A stretch of DNA of 61,853 nucleotides from Candidatus Gastranaerophilales bacterium (GCA_944323045.1 CALUQX010000017.1:1-61853), one strand, 5' to 3'; positions 25,568 through 34,922 are shown, counted from the stretch's first letter. Notes: generated from the sequence alone by a model not told the origin. Translations and numbers: made by a program.

Positions 25568-25936
25568 CTATTTAGCAAATTCATCCGCAAAAGCTTTTGC
25601 TACATTAATCCCCGTGAAGTAAGCTTGTGCAGAAGTTTTTCCTTGTGCCAATTGAGCTTTTTCAGCTTTTTCTCCGATATCCATTGATTTTTTTACAAGT
25701 TCCGGATTTTCTTCAAGCTGTTTTAAATCATTCTCTAGGGAATCCGTTGCTTTGACCTGGATTTGTGATTGTCCGATAGCTGCAGCCGGATCATTTCCTA
25801 AATCCTTCTGAGTCATTTCTTTTGCAGGTTCCTGAGTTTGATTTGCTACAGGCGGCACATCTGCCGGTTTTGTCGTTTCTTTCGGGGTTACGTTCGGTTG
25901 GATTGGCAACCCTTTGTTTGGATTAATTTCTGTCAT
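25568..25936 (-). CDS. Hypothetical acidic, proline-rich small protein
   Basis: 122 residues from the ATG at 25936 (MTEINPNKGLP), favoured over a GTG two codons upstream because AGGA is correctly spaced. The first 60 residues are Pro/Thr/Gln-rich and likely disordered; the rest is helical (SLENDLKQLEENPELVKKSMDIGEKAEKA in part). No membrane segment or known domain. Single gene. Confidence 0.55.
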   Translation of the reverse strand: MTEINPNKGLPIQPNVTPKETTKPADVPPVANQTQEPAKEMTQKDLGNDPAAAIGQSQIQVKATDSLENDLKQLEENPELVKKSMDIGEKAEKAQLAQGKTSAQAYFTGINVAKAFADEFAK

Positions 25937-26120
25937 AGGCACATCCTCATTTTCTCCAAATACATATTTAAGATTTTTTTCCGTGTTTTATGCTTTAAAA
26001 CCCAAAGATTATTTTTTTTGCTAGTTTATCATAAAAAAATTACAAAAATTAATAATAAATTTTTCTGAATATTTTTTATGTTATCATTTATTATATACTA
26101 ATTATGAAAGTAATGCAACT

Positions 26121-27239
26121 ATGAACTTAACCAAATTATTATCAGCAATAAGCCCGAAAGAAGTTTTAAATAACCTGCCGGATGCAGTGTTTGTGCTTGA
26201 ATTGGACGGAAAAATATGCTGGGTGAATAAAAAAACTGTTACGTTATTTGACGTTGAAAAATCCATTTTGCAGAACTGTAATTTTGACGATTTTGTTACA
26301 GAAGGTATGAAAAATGTCGCCAAATCCGCAAATAAACGCACTTCTGTCATAACAGGCGCGGTTAGCGGAAATGGTTATGAATTTTTTGTAGAACTGAACG
26401 CCAGATTTTATGATGACCAGTATTATGTAACTCTCCGCGATGTTACGGCAATGACAGATATCTTTAACAATGCGGAAGAAACCAGCCGTCTGACTAAAGA
26501 TAAAAATCTTATGCTGGAAAAACTTTCTACTGATTTTAAAGCACCTTTGCAGTCTATGCTAGGATTCTCGCAGGCATTGCTTGACGGATTAGGCGGCGAT
26601 ATTTCTGAAAAACAGGAAAAATATATTAAAATTATTAATAAAAACGCTAATGATATGCTGTTTTTTATGGATAAATTCCTGGAATTTTCTAAATCCGAAG
26701 CTAATTACTATAAGCCGGACTGTCAGATGTTTGATGTAATAAACACAATTCAGGCAGTGTTAAGGAGTAATGAAGTTGCATTTGCCGCAAAAAATCTGGC
26801 TGTAAACTTTGATTATGAAGAGTTTGATAAGAAAACTATCTATTCAGATGAAAATTTTCTTAAGCTTATACTGCAAAATATTCTGGAAACAGCCATTAAA
26901 TTGACTGAAATAGGCAGTATATCCATAAAATTGTCTCATCCTGATGACGAAATCCTTAGTAAATATAATATAAGTCACAGAGATGATTCCGCTAAATATA
27001 TGCAGATAACCGTTACTGATACAGGTATGGGTTTGACAGAAAACGAACAGGCAGAACTTTTTAATCCGTATCAGCATCTTGATAAAGTTAATAAGAAAAA
27101 CATAGTAAGAGCTTTTGGACTCGGATCGGCATTAAATCTCGCTGAAAAATTAAACGGTACATTGCAGGTTAGTGCAGAAGTTATGAAAGGGTCTGAATAT
27201 ATTATTATTTTGCCTATAGATAAGGAAGCAGATGAGTAA
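26121..27239 (+). CDS. Degenerate sensor histidine kinase (PAS-HisKA-HATPase)
   Basis: 372 residues, cytosolic. A PAS-like part (LPDAVFVLELDGKICWVNKK, about 18-110) is followed by a HisKA-like helix and an HATPase domain. The H-box reads KLSTDFKAPLQSMLGF: the phospho-accepting His is Thr137 (codon ACT, 26529-26531). The N-box reads NILETAIKLT, lacking its second Asn. DTGMG, the F-box LFNPYQHL and GLGSALNLA remain. It may bind ATP but should not autophosphorylate by the usual route. It overlaps the ABC ATPase gene by 8 bp. Confidence 0.85.
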   Translation: MNLTKLLSAISPKEVLNNLPDAVFVLELDGKICWVNKKTVTLFDVEKSILQNCNFDDFVTEGMKNVAKSANKRTSVITGAVSGNGYEFFVELNARFYDDQYYVTLRDVTAMTDIFNNAEETSRLTKDKNLMLEKLSTDFKAPLQSMLGFSQALLDGLGGDISEKQEKYIKIINKNANDMLFFMDKFLEFSKSEANYYKPDCQMFDVINTIQAVLRSNEVAFAAKNLAVNFDYEEFDKKTIYSDENFLKLILQNILETAIKLTEIGSISIKLSHPDDEILSKYNISHRDDSAKYMQITVTDTGMGLTENEQAELFNPYQHLDKVNKKNIVRAFGLGSALNLAEKLNGTLQVSAEVMKGSEYIIILPIDKEADE

Positions 27240-28272
27240 AGTTGTTTTAAAAAATGTAACTAAAATCTACGATAAGAAAAAAGTTATAGACAATATTGAT
27301 TTAACAATTAATGATAAGGAATTCGTTGTTCTTGTCGGTGCCTCAGGATGCGGCAAATCTACTGTTTTGCGTATGATAGCCGGGCTGGAAGAAATTACTG
27401 AAGGCGAAATTTATATCGGTGATAGAAGAGTAAACGATATTCCGCCAAAAGATAGAGATATTGCATTTGTTTTTCAAAGTTATGCACTGTATCCGCATAT
27501 GACTGTTAGAGAAAATATCGCTTTTGGACTTAAAATGCGCAAAATTGATAAGGCAACAATTGAGAAAAAAGTTCAGGAAGCAGCAGAAATTCTCGATTTG
27601 GGCGAATATTTAGACAGAAAACCAAAACAGCTTTCAGGCGGACAGCGTCAGCGTGTGGCGCTGGGGCGTGCCATAGTACGCAACCCGAAGGTCTTTCTTA
27701 TGGATGAACCGCTGTCAAATCTTGATGCAAAATTACGTGTACAAATGCGTTCAGAGATTAAAAAACTGCACGAAAAATTACAGACAACATTTATATATGT
27801 AACACATGACCAGACGGAAGCATTAACCATGGGTGACAGAATTGTTGTGTTAGACAAGGGTGTTATTCAACAGGCAGACAAGCCTGAAATCATTTACAAT
27901 GAACCTGCAAACACTTTTGTCGCTGGCTTTATCGGGTCTCCGCAAATGAATTTTATAAATGCAAAAGTCGTTCATGGCGGCGTGAAATTTGAGGATGTAT
28001 TTCTGCCTTTAGAAAAAGATTTTTCAGACAGAAAAGAAGTAATCCTCGGCATCAGACCGGAAAAAATGGTTTGCGGCGGTGAAGTTCAATTTGAAGCCAA
28101 TGTAGATATGATTGAACTTCTGGGCAGTGAAAAAATTGTATATTTTACAGTTGAAGGTAAAAAATGTTCGGCAAAACTTCCTGCTGAATGTGATATTAAC
28201 CACACTTTAAGATTAAGTATTCAAAAATCCGACATATATTTGTTTGATGCAGAAACAGGTGTGAGAATTTAA
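27232..28272 (+). CDS. ABC transporter ATP-binding protein, UgpC/MsmK type
   Basis: 346 residues. Walker A GASGCGKST, Q-loop FVFQSYALYPHMTV, signature LSGGQRQRVALGRAIV, Walker B VFLMDEPLSNLDAKLR, H-loop VTHDQTEALTMGDR, then a C-terminal TOBE-like domain (about 240-346) with ILGIRPEKM. This is the carbohydrate-uptake (CUT1) ATPase class. No permease or binding protein is nearby, so it may serve several transporters. It is translationally coupled to the kinase-like gene before it. Confidence 0.9.
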   Translation: MSKVVLKNVTKIYDKKKVIDNIDLTINDKEFVVLVGASGCGKSTVLRMIAGLEEITEGEIYIGDRRVNDIPPKDRDIAFVFQSYALYPHMTVRENIAFGLKMRKIDKATIEKKVQEAAEILDLGEYLDRKPKQLSGGQRQRVALGRAIVRNPKVFLMDEPLSNLDAKLRVQMRSEIKKLHEKLQTTFIYVTHDQTEALTMGDRIVVLDKGVIQQADKPEIIYNEPANTFVAGFIGSPQMNFINAKVVHGGVKFEDVFLPLEKDFSDRKEVILGIRPEKMVCGGEVQFEANVDMIELLGSEKIVYFTVEGKKCSAKLPAECDINHTLRLSIQKSDIYLFDAETGVRI

Positions 28273-28347
28273 TATTCCGCATTTTTACCATAGAAAGTTT
28301 GTTTGTGATATTTTAATGTTATACGCATATGAAATAAGGATATAAAA

Positions 28348-31002
28348 ATGATTAACACATCAATGAAAATAGAAGATTTACCTACAGTTTATGACCCGAA
28401 AGAGACAGAAGAAAGTATATATAAATTCTGGGAAGAGGGCGAGTTTTTTAAGGCTGATGCTAAAAGTCAGAAAACGCCTTATTCTATTGTGATTCCGCCG
28501 CCTAATGTTACAGGTGTATTGCATATGGGACACGCATTGGATGAAACTTTGCAGGATATTCTCATCCGTTATCACAGAATGGCAGGGTATGAAGCGCTCT
28601 GGATGCCGGGAACGGATCACGCAGGTATTGCGACTCAAAATGTTGTAGAAAAGAAATTACGCGAACAAGGGCTTTCCCGCTATGATTTAGGACGTGAAAA
28701 GTTTTTGGAAGAAACATGGAAATGGGCAAATGAACACAAATCAGCTATTCTTGACCAGTGTAAACGTTTAGGCGCATCATTTGACCGTTCAAGAGAAAGA
28801 TTTACTTTTGACAAAGGCTGTTCTGATGCAGTAAAAGAAGTTTTTGTAAGACTTTATGAAAAAGGCTTAATTTATAAAGGCGCTTATATTGTTAACTGGT
28901 GCCCGCGCTGTAACAGTGCTATTTCTGATGTTGAAACTGAATACGAAACTGAACAGGGGCATTTGTGGGAGATTTCATACCCGCTGAAAGGTGAAGCCGG
29001 TGCAATTATTGTTGCTACTACACGACCGGAAACTATTTTCGGCGATGTTGCAATTGCTGTTCATCCGGATGACCATAAATATTCAGAATTAGTCGGCAAA
29101 ACAGTAATCATCCCGCTTTCCGGCAGAGAAATACCTATTATTGCAGATGAATATGTTGATAAGAATTTTGGTACAGGTGCTGTAAAAATTACCCCTGCAC
29201 ACGATCCAAATGATTATGAAGTCGGAAAACGCCATAATTTAGATCCAATCTGGGTAATTGATACAGAAGGCAAAATGAAGGCTTGCGGCGAAGTTCCTCA
29301 GGAATTGCACGGGCTTGACAGATATGAAGCAAGAGAAAAAATTGTCGGAATGCTTTCATATAACAACTTCCTGCTAAGAACCCGTGATCACGAACACAAT
29401 GTCGGAAAATGCCAGCGCTGCAACACTACAATTGAACCGCTTTTGTCTGAACAGTGGTTTGTAAAAATGGGACCGCTTGCAAAAGAGGCAATTGCTGCAG
29501 TAAAAGACGGACGTATAAAATTTGTTCCTGAACGCTGGGAAAAGAATTATCTTGGCTGGATGGAAAATATCCGCGACTGGTGTATTTCCCGTCAACTGTG
29601 GTGGGGACATCAGATACCGGCTTATTATAACAAAGTAACAGGCGAAATGGTTGTCGCAAGAGAAAACCCTGATCCTGAAAATTATGTACAGGATCCTGAT
29701 GTTCTGGATACATGGTTTTCTTCCGCATTATGGCCGTTTTCAACTATGGGCTGGCCTAATACAGATTCTGAAGACTTTAAAAAATTCTACCCGACAACCA
29801 CACTTGTAACTGGATTTGATATTATCTTCTTCTGGGTCGCAAGAATGATTACTATGGGTCTGGAATTTACAGGCAAAGCTCCATTTTCAACTGTCTACAT
29901 TCACGGGCTTATTCGCGATGAAAAAGGTCAAAAAATGTCAAAATCTAAAGGCAATACTATTGATCCGGTTAAAATCATTGATAAATACGGCTGCGATGCT
30001 TTGAGATTTACAATGACATCACTTTGCACATATGGCGGTCAGGATATAAAAATCAGCGATGAGAGATTTGAATACGGTCGTAACTTCGCTAATAAAATCT
30101 GGAACGCATCAAGATTTGTTCTGATGAACCTTGACGGTGTAGATAATAAAGAAATTGATTTTGCAAATCTGACAATTGCGGACAAATGGATTCTTGATAA
30201 ATTAAATACAACAGCAAAAGAAATTAACGATAATATCAAAGAATTCAGAATTGGCGAAACTGCCCATGTTCTCTATGATTTCTTCTGGAATTCATACTGT
30301 GACTGGTATGTTGAAATTGCGAAAATTCAATTGCAGGACAGCACATTGAAACTTAATACACAACGTGTTTTGAGATATGTACTTGATATGGCGCTTAGAA
30401 TGCTGCACCCGATTATGCCGCATATTACAGAACGTGTATGGCAGCTTATTCCAAAACAAACTGAATTTAAAGCAATTATGGTCGCAGATTACCCTCAATA
30501 CAGTGAAAATCTTTCCTTCCCTCAGGAAGCCAAAGAAATGGAACTTGTATTTGAAACAATTAAATCATTGAGAAATGTGCGTCAGAGCTTTAATATAGCA
30601 CATTCTGTAAAAGTTAATATTGAAATACGTGCTGACAAAGATGAAGAATCAGTATTCAAGGCAATAGAATCTTATATCAGAAGACTCGCCAGAGTTGAAG
30701 ATATAACTTATGCGGCAGATGATGCGGAAGTTCCGCCAAAATCTGCAACAGCAGTTGTTTCAGCGTCAAAAATCATTGTGCCGCTTGCGGATTTGATTGA
30801 CCTTGATGCAGAAGTTGCACGCCAGCAAAAGAAATTGGATAAACTTCTGGCTGAGAAAAAATCTCTCTCCGGCAGAATAAATAACCCTAAATTCGTTGCT
30901 AATGCGCCAAAAGAACTTATTGAACAAACAAAAGAACGTATTGCAGAAATTGAAATTCAAGAAAATACAATCTCTGAACTAATAAGTTCCTTAAAAGCAT
31001 AA
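28348..31002 (+). CDS. valS: Valyl-tRNA synthetase
   Basis: 884 residues, normal for the enzyme that charges tRNA-Val. The class I HIGH motif is PPPNVTGVLHMGHAL, KMSKS is GQKMSKSKGN, and the editing domain carries TTRPETIFGDVA. A C-terminal coiled coil (RQQKKLDKLLAEKKSLSGRI) is the tRNA-binding arm. The start MINTSMKIEDLP has AAGGA upstream. Confidence 0.97.
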   Translation: MINTSMKIEDLPTVYDPKETEESIYKFWEEGEFFKADAKSQKTPYSIVIPPPNVTGVLHMGHALDETLQDILIRYHRMAGYEALWMPGTDHAGIATQNVVEKKLREQGLSRYDLGREKFLEETWKWANEHKSAILDQCKRLGASFDRSRERFTFDKGCSDAVKEVFVRLYEKGLIYKGAYIVNWCPRCNSAISDVETEYETEQGHLWEISYPLKGEAGAIIVATTRPETIFGDVAIAVHPDDHKYSELVGKTVIIPLSGREIPIIADEYVDKNFGTGAVKITPAHDPNDYEVGKRHNLDPIWVIDTEGKMKACGEVPQELHGLDRYEAREKIVGMLSYNNFLLRTRDHEHNVGKCQRCNTTIEPLLSEQWFVKMGPLAKEAIAAVKDGRIKFVPERWEKNYLGWMENIRDWCISRQLWWGHQIPAYYNKVTGEMVVARENPDPENYVQDPDVLDTWFSSALWPFSTMGWPNTDSEDFKKFYPTTTLVTGFDIIFFWVARMITMGLEFTGKAPFSTVYIHGLIRDEKGQKMSKSKGNTIDPVKIIDKYGCDALRFTMTSLCTYGGQDIKISDERFEYGRNFANKIWNASRFVLMNLDGVDNKEIDFANLTIADKWILDKLNTTAKEINDNIKEFRIGETAHVLYDFFWNSYCDWYVEIAKIQLQDSTLKLNTQRVLRYVLDMALRMLHPIMPHITERVWQLIPKQTEFKAIMVADYPQYSENLSFPQEAKEMELVFETIKSLRNVRQSFNIAHSVKVNIEIRADKDEESVFKAIESYIRRLARVEDITYAADDAEVPPKSATAVVSASKIIVPLADLIDLDAEVARQQKKLDKLLAEKKSLSGRINNPKFVANAPKELIEQTKERIAEIEIQENTISELISSLKA

Positions 31003-31030
31003 GTTGTTAAGATATATTAAAGATAGACAG

Positions 31031-31060
31031 AACATGCCGCAAATTCCGGCATGTTTTGTT
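31031..31060 (+). terminator. Terminator of valS
   Basis: ACATGCCG (31032-31039) pairs with CGGCATGT (31047-31054), followed by a T-rich tract. Confidence 0.8.
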
Positions 31061-31100
31061 TTTGTATAACCAGAAAAATAATTATGAAAGGGAAAATGAA

Positions 31101-31400
31101 ATGACAGGAATTCAAAAAGCAGGATGGGATTTTGCAAAAATGGCAGCAAAGAACGGACAAAAATTAATGAGCGTCCCTCTTAAAGACAAAAGTAGTGCAA
31201 AAGTTCTCTGGAATGACAATTCTGTAGACTGCTTTATAATGAAAAACGGCAAAATGGTAAGCGGACGCGGCGCTCAGGGCAACCCTGATTTTATCAATAA
31301 TGAACTGGCTGTTATCCTTGACAAAGTCAGAAAATTCGCAGAACCTGGCTTTGATATGTTGACAAATTTCATCAAAGCATCTAAAAATACAGTGAAGTAA
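31101..31400 (+). CDS. Small hypothetical protein
   Basis: 99 residues from the ATG at 31101 (MTGIQKAGWDFAKMAAKNG), with AAAGGG upstream. There is a beta segment (SSAKVLWNDNSVDCFIMKNGKMVSGRGAQG) and a helical end. No known family recognised. Single gene between valS and the S1 protein. Confidence 0.6.
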   Translation: MTGIQKAGWDFAKMAAKNGQKLMSVPLKDKSSAKVLWNDNSVDCFIMKNGKMVSGRGAQGNPDFINNELAVILDKVRKFAEPGFDMLTNFIKASKNTVK

Positions 31401-31406
31401 TGTAAA

Positions 31407-31445
31407 CTTAGTTTACAAAAACTTTACAAAATTTGAATAATATGT
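31407..31445 (+). promoter_or_regulatory. Promoter region of the S1 gene
   Basis: TTTACAA elements near 31413 and 31423 are followed by TAATAT or TTAAAAT near 31439-31448, ahead of the start at 31514. The exact pair is ambiguous. Confidence 0.4.
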
Positions 31446-31513
31446 TAAAATATATACATAAATTAATTATTATGTATGTCGTAGAAAAGTATGGCAATGG
31501 AGTAAAGTTAAAA

Positions 31514-32641
31514 ATGGCATCAAAAAGTGAATTAGATTTTGAAGAGTTATTAAAACAGTATGACTATAATTTCCAAAAAGGAGATTTAGTTAAAGGGGTT
31601 GTCTGCGGATATGATAGTAATGGGGCAATGGTTGATATAGGCGCAAAAACTATAGCTGTTGTACCGGAACGCGAAGCCGTAGAAAAAGGTGAAAACATTG
31701 AGGATAAACTCATTAAGGGGAATGAGTATGAATTTTTAATCGTCAGAGAAGAAGACGAAGACGGAAAATTTTTACTCTCACGCAAAAAAGTTGACCTTGC
31801 TTATGCATGGAAAGAACTTGAAAAAGCAAAAGCAGCCGATGAAACAATTCTGGGAACAATAGCAGGCATTGTTAAAGGCGGCTTGTTGATTGATATTTCA
31901 GGTGTTAGAGGCTTTGTTCCTACCAGTCAGTTGCGTTCAAAAGAATCTGAACTAGAGGTCGGAAGTAAAATAGAATTGAAAATTTTAACACTTGACGCAC
32001 AACAAAATAATTTCATTCTTTCTAACAAAAAAGTATATGATGACAGTGCTGTAGAAGCTAGAAAAAATGTATTCTCACAAATCGAACCTGGACAAATTGT
32101 TAAAGGTGATGTTGTGAGAATTACTGATTTTGGCGCATTTATTGACCTAGGCGGAATTGATGGTTTGCTGCCGCTTTCTCAACTAAGCTGGCGTTGGATT
32201 GACCACCCGACAGATATTTTGAAAGTCGGCGACAAAATTGATGTTGAAGTCATTGCAGTTGACCATGACAAACAGCGTGTTTCTTTGAGTTTGAAAAATC
32301 TTGAACCGGATCCATGGGTTGAGGCTGAAAAACAAATCAAAGAAGGCGATAAGGTTGAAGGTACAATCACTCGAATCAAACATTTCGGCGCATTTGTGGA
32401 AGTCTTCCCTGGTGTTGAGGCACTGTTGCCGCACAACGAAGTTGAAGAACTTCAAAACAAACAGGATTGTATCCTGAAAGTAGGCGACAAGGTTATGACT
32501 TATATTCTGAAGTTCAACCCGACAGACAAACGTATTGCGCTCACTGTTAATGAACCGGAAATTAAGGCAGAACAACCTGCAGATGAACCGGTTGCAGAAA
32601 CGCCTTCAGCAGCGACCGAACCTGAAACAACAGAAGAATAA
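31514..32641 (+). CDS. rpsA: 30S ribosomal protein S1-like, four S1 domains
   Basis: 375 residues from the ATG at 31514 (MASKSELDFEELL), since the 27 codons upstream overlap the promoter. Four S1 (OB-fold) domains follow: KGDLVKGVVCGYDSNGAMVD, ETILGTIAGIVKGGLLID, GQIVKGDVVRITDFGAFIDL and GDKVEGTITRIKHFGAFVEV. The acidic Pro/Glu tail has no domain. Four domains is short against the six of E. coli but common in cyanobacterial and Gram-positive S1 proteins. The role is mRNA binding on the 30S subunit. Confidence 0.88.
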   Translation: MASKSELDFEELLKQYDYNFQKGDLVKGVVCGYDSNGAMVDIGAKTIAVVPEREAVEKGENIEDKLIKGNEYEFLIVREEDEDGKFLLSRKKVDLAYAWKELEKAKAADETILGTIAGIVKGGLLIDISGVRGFVPTSQLRSKESELEVGSKIELKILTLDAQQNNFILSNKKVYDDSAVEARKNVFSQIEPGQIVKGDVVRITDFGAFIDLGGIDGLLPLSQLSWRWIDHPTDILKVGDKIDVEVIAVDHDKQRVSLSLKNLEPDPWVEAEKQIKEGDKVEGTITRIKHFGAFVEVFPGVEALLPHNEVEELQNKQDCILKVGDKVMTYILKFNPTDKRIALTVNEPEIKAEQPADEPVAETPSAATEPETTEE

Positions 32642-32664
32642 TTAAATTCTATATAAATTATAAA

Positions 32665-32699
32665 AACAACAGCTTATTTACAAAGGCTGTTGTTTTTTA
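32665..32699 (+). terminator. Terminator of the S1 gene
   Basis: AACAACAGC pairs with GCTGTTGTT (32686-32694), followed by TTTTT. Confidence 0.85.
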
Positions 32700-32708
32700 T
32701 CGCAAAAT

Positions 32709-33020
32709 TTATAGATTAATAGCCATTAGATAGAGCGCTTTTAATCTGTCACCGCTAAGCTGCGCCATTTTATTGATAATAGCAAGTTTTAATTCTTCAT
32801 CAGATGCAAAACAATCATTAATAAACAATTCTTGAACTTTAATGCCAAAAGCCTCTGCTATTTTTTCCAGATTTTCTGCTGTTGGAAAGCTTTCGCCGTT
32901 TTCAATCCTCACAATCTGCCGCGGATTCAAATCAACAAGTTCAGAAAAATATTCTTGAGAATATTTTCTTTGTTTTCGCAGTTCTTTAATTTTTGTACCG
33001 AGGAGTTTTTTGATATTCAT
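32709..33020 (-). CDS. XRE-family regulator next to pseudopilin gene 1
   Basis: 103 residues. The HTH spans about 6-62 (LGTKIKELRKQRKYSQEYFSELVDL, NPRQIVRIENGESFPTAENLEKI). A short helical tail resembles those of the XRE genes at 5395-6045 and 50103-50438. It is divergent from the pseudopilin gene at 33197, and three TGTCAT words lie between the two starts, so it probably controls that gene and itself. Strong GGAGG ribosome site. Confidence 0.85.
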   Translation of the reverse strand: MNIKKLLGTKIKELRKQRKYSQEYFSELVDLNPRQIVRIENGESFPTAENLEKIAEAFGIKVQELFINDCFASDEELKLAIINKMAQLSGDRLKALYLMAINL

Positions 33021-33087
33021 TATAACCTCCTATTAAATTATAGCGTCACATTGTTTCTGCATTAAGGCAATTGTTTTGCGTAAATTA

Positions 33088-33172
33088 TTGACAAAAATGC
33101 AAAAATATGTCATGATTATTGCAAAAGTTTGTCATAATTACGTTAATAAAACGAAAACTAATGTCATAGTTT
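33088..33172 (+). promoter_or_regulatory. Promoter and repeated TGTCAT sites
   Basis: TTGACA (33088-33093) begins the promoter. ATGTCATGAT, TTGTCATAAT and ATGTCATAG follow as three direct repeats spaced over about 60 bp. They are candidate binding sites for the divergent XRE protein. Confidence 0.45.
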
Positions 33173-33196
33173 TAAGAGATTAAGGAGATATAAAAC

Positions 33197-33967
33197 ATGA
33201 AATTAAGAATCGACGAAACAACCGCTCAGACTAATTCCAGAAACAACGGTACTCACCGTACTCACTTCACTAACTTAATCACTTCCCAAAAATCCGCGTT
33301 TACGTTAGCCGAAACCCTCATAACCCTTGCTATAATAGGCATTGTGGCAGCAATAACAGTGCCTTCATTAATACAAAGTTACAAAAAGAAAGAATATTCA
33401 ACAAAGTTGAAAAAATTCTACTCAACAATGCAACAAGCAGTACAAATGTCGCAGATTGATAATGGCTTAATAGAAAACTGGGATTTTCAGATGAATATTA
33501 AGGATGAAGAGGGGAACTATGATTATAACGCCAATATGAAATATGAAAAAGAATGGTTAAATAAATATATTCTGCCTTATATAAAATATAATAGGATTAC
33601 TGATGGATTGTATATTCCACCGGAAAACGAAGAAGATGAGGGTGTTTATGAACCTGTTACTATCTATATGAACGATGGTTCAACGATTGTTATATGGCTT
33701 GGAAGCTGTATGGATCTAAGCTACGATGTAAATGGAGAAAGTATGCCAAATACAGGCGGACGTGATAAATATAGATTTACTTTTTGTTTTGGTGCAAGTG
33801 GAGCAGAATATAAGAATTCATTAGGCTTTAAGCCGTATCTTTTAGGCAGCGTCACCTCTAGAGAAGCTGCGCGCTCAAGATGCATAACAAACCCGGAAGG
33901 ATTCTGCTCTACATTGCTCTGGTATGATGGCTGGGAATTTAAAGATGATTATCCTTATAAATTATAA
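33197..33967 (+). CDS. Pseudopilin-like protein 1 with long Thr/His-rich leader
   Basis: 256 residues. After a 34-residue leader rich in Thr, Asn and His comes SAFTLAETLITLAIIGIVAAI, the prepilin-peptidase site (Ala34|Phe35, Glu39 at +5) and N-terminal helix of type II/IV pseudopilins. Ala in place of Gly at -1 is unusual. The mature part has two Cys pairs (GSCMDL, FTFCFGASG, SRCITNPEGFCS). It should insert in the inner membrane and be processed by a PilD-type peptidase not in this window. AAGGAG precedes the ATG. Convergent with paralogue 2. Confidence 0.82.
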   Translation: MKLRIDETTAQTNSRNNGTHRTHFTNLITSQKSAFTLAETLITLAIIGIVAAITVPSLIQSYKKKEYSTKLKKFYSTMQQAVQMSQIDNGLIENWDFQMNIKDEEGNYDYNANMKYEKEWLNKYILPYIKYNRITDGLYIPPENEEDEGVYEPVTIYMNDGSTIVIWLGSCMDLSYDVNGESMPNTGGRDKYRFTFCFGASGAEYKNSLGFKPYLLGSVTSREAARSRCITNPEGFCSTLLWYDGWEFKDDYPYKL

Positions 33968-33973
33968 TTAGAG

Positions 33974-34008
33974 TTAGTATAGAGCCGCGTTTCGACGCTC
34001 CATACTAA
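33974..34008. terminator. Shared terminator between the two pseudopilin genes
   Basis: TTAGTAT (33974-33980) pairs with ATACTAA (34002-34008), and AGC/GCT extends the stem, enclosing CGCGTTTCGAC. T-rich sequence lies downstream on the plus strand. Confidence 0.6.
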
Positions 34009-34020
34009 TTTATTTTAGTT

Positions 34021-34815
34021 TTAGTATTTAATCTTACGCGGGTAATCAGCAGGTATTTTCCAGCCATTTCTGGCAATTATTGCAGTACAGTAGTCACCTG
34101 TCGCCTCACATCCGCGCGTAGGGTCATTATACAAGCTCTCAGGATCTCCGTCCCACGCATACAGTGTTGGCTCCATTCCTTTACCTTTTAAATATTTCCA
34201 TGCCCCATCATTTATTGATGACATAGATATATTGGCAGGATAAAATTCAAAAGCAAATCGGCAGATACCACTTACATTTTGAACTTTTATACATTTTTCT
34301 GCTTTGTAAGGGAAAAATTGGATATCGCGTATTTCGTGAAATGCATATGAAAAAGCACTGCCGTCAGCCAGATAGTAAAAATATCTTTGATTCCCATTAT
34401 AATCAGTTACTTTCTTTTTACTGGTAATTTTCAAATATGGAGCAAGATATTTTTGAAAGGCTGCATCAATTGCTTCAGTCTGATTTATAAGATTACCTTC
34501 TTCATCTTGCAGGTCATCAACCCAGTAATCCCATGTTTCCGGCGCACCATTGTCAATTTTTGACATTATAATTGCTTGATTCATTAGAGAATAAAATTTA
34601 GCAAGTCGTGTTTCTGTCATTCTATAAGTATATTTTTGAATAACAGCAGGAATTGTCAACGCTGCAACCACGCCTATTATAGCAAGGGTTATAAGTACTT
34701 CTGCTAGCGTAAACGCGGCTTTTGGGAAAGTAAGTAAGTGAGTGAAGTGAGTATGGTGAGTAGTGTAGTTTCTGGAATGAGTTTGATAGGTTGCATCTTT
34801 GCTTTTTAATTTCAT
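34021..34815 (-). CDS. Pseudopilin-like protein 2 with long Thr/His-rich leader
   Basis: 264 residues, a paralogue of the gene at 33197. The leader is also exactly 34 residues (MKLKSKDATYQTHSRN..., rich in Thr and His), then AAFTLAEVLITLAIIGVVAAL with the cleavage site at Ala34|Phe35. The mature domain differs more (LAKFYSLMNQAIIMSKIDNGAPETWDYW conserved; Cys in KCIKVQNVSGICRF and RGCEATGDYCTA). Its own XRE regulator starts 107 bp upstream in the opposite direction. Confidence 0.82.
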   Translation of the reverse strand: MKLKSKDATYQTHSRNYTTHHTHFTHLLTFPKAAFTLAEVLITLAIIGVVAALTIPAVIQKYTYRMTETRLAKFYSLMNQAIIMSKIDNGAPETWDYWVDDLQDEEGNLINQTEAIDAAFQKYLAPYLKITSKKKVTDYNGNQRYFYYLADGSAFSYAFHEIRDIQFFPYKAEKCIKVQNVSGICRFAFEFYPANISMSSINDGAWKYLKGKGMEPTLYAWDGDPESLYNDPTRGCEATGDYCTAIIARNGWKIPADYPRKIKY

Positions 34816-34851
34816 GTTTTATATCTCCATTTTTCTTATCTATATATGTAA

Positions 34852-34900
34852 ACTTATAACTTATTTATTGACATGTTATAGCATGATGTAAGTTATAAGT
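34852..34900. promoter_or_regulatory. 12-bp inverted-repeat operator
   Basis: ACTTATAACTTA (34852-34863) is mirrored perfectly by TAAGTTATAAGT (34889-34900), with TTGACA in between (34868-34873). It lies between pseudopilin 2 and the divergent small XRE gene, the natural place for that regulator's site. Confidence 0.65.
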
Positions 34901-34922
34901 CAACAATTATAAAATTATAACT

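Noticed and set aside
28273-28347. T-box leader before valS
   Set aside because: The gap is too short and has no T-box sequence or specifier stem.
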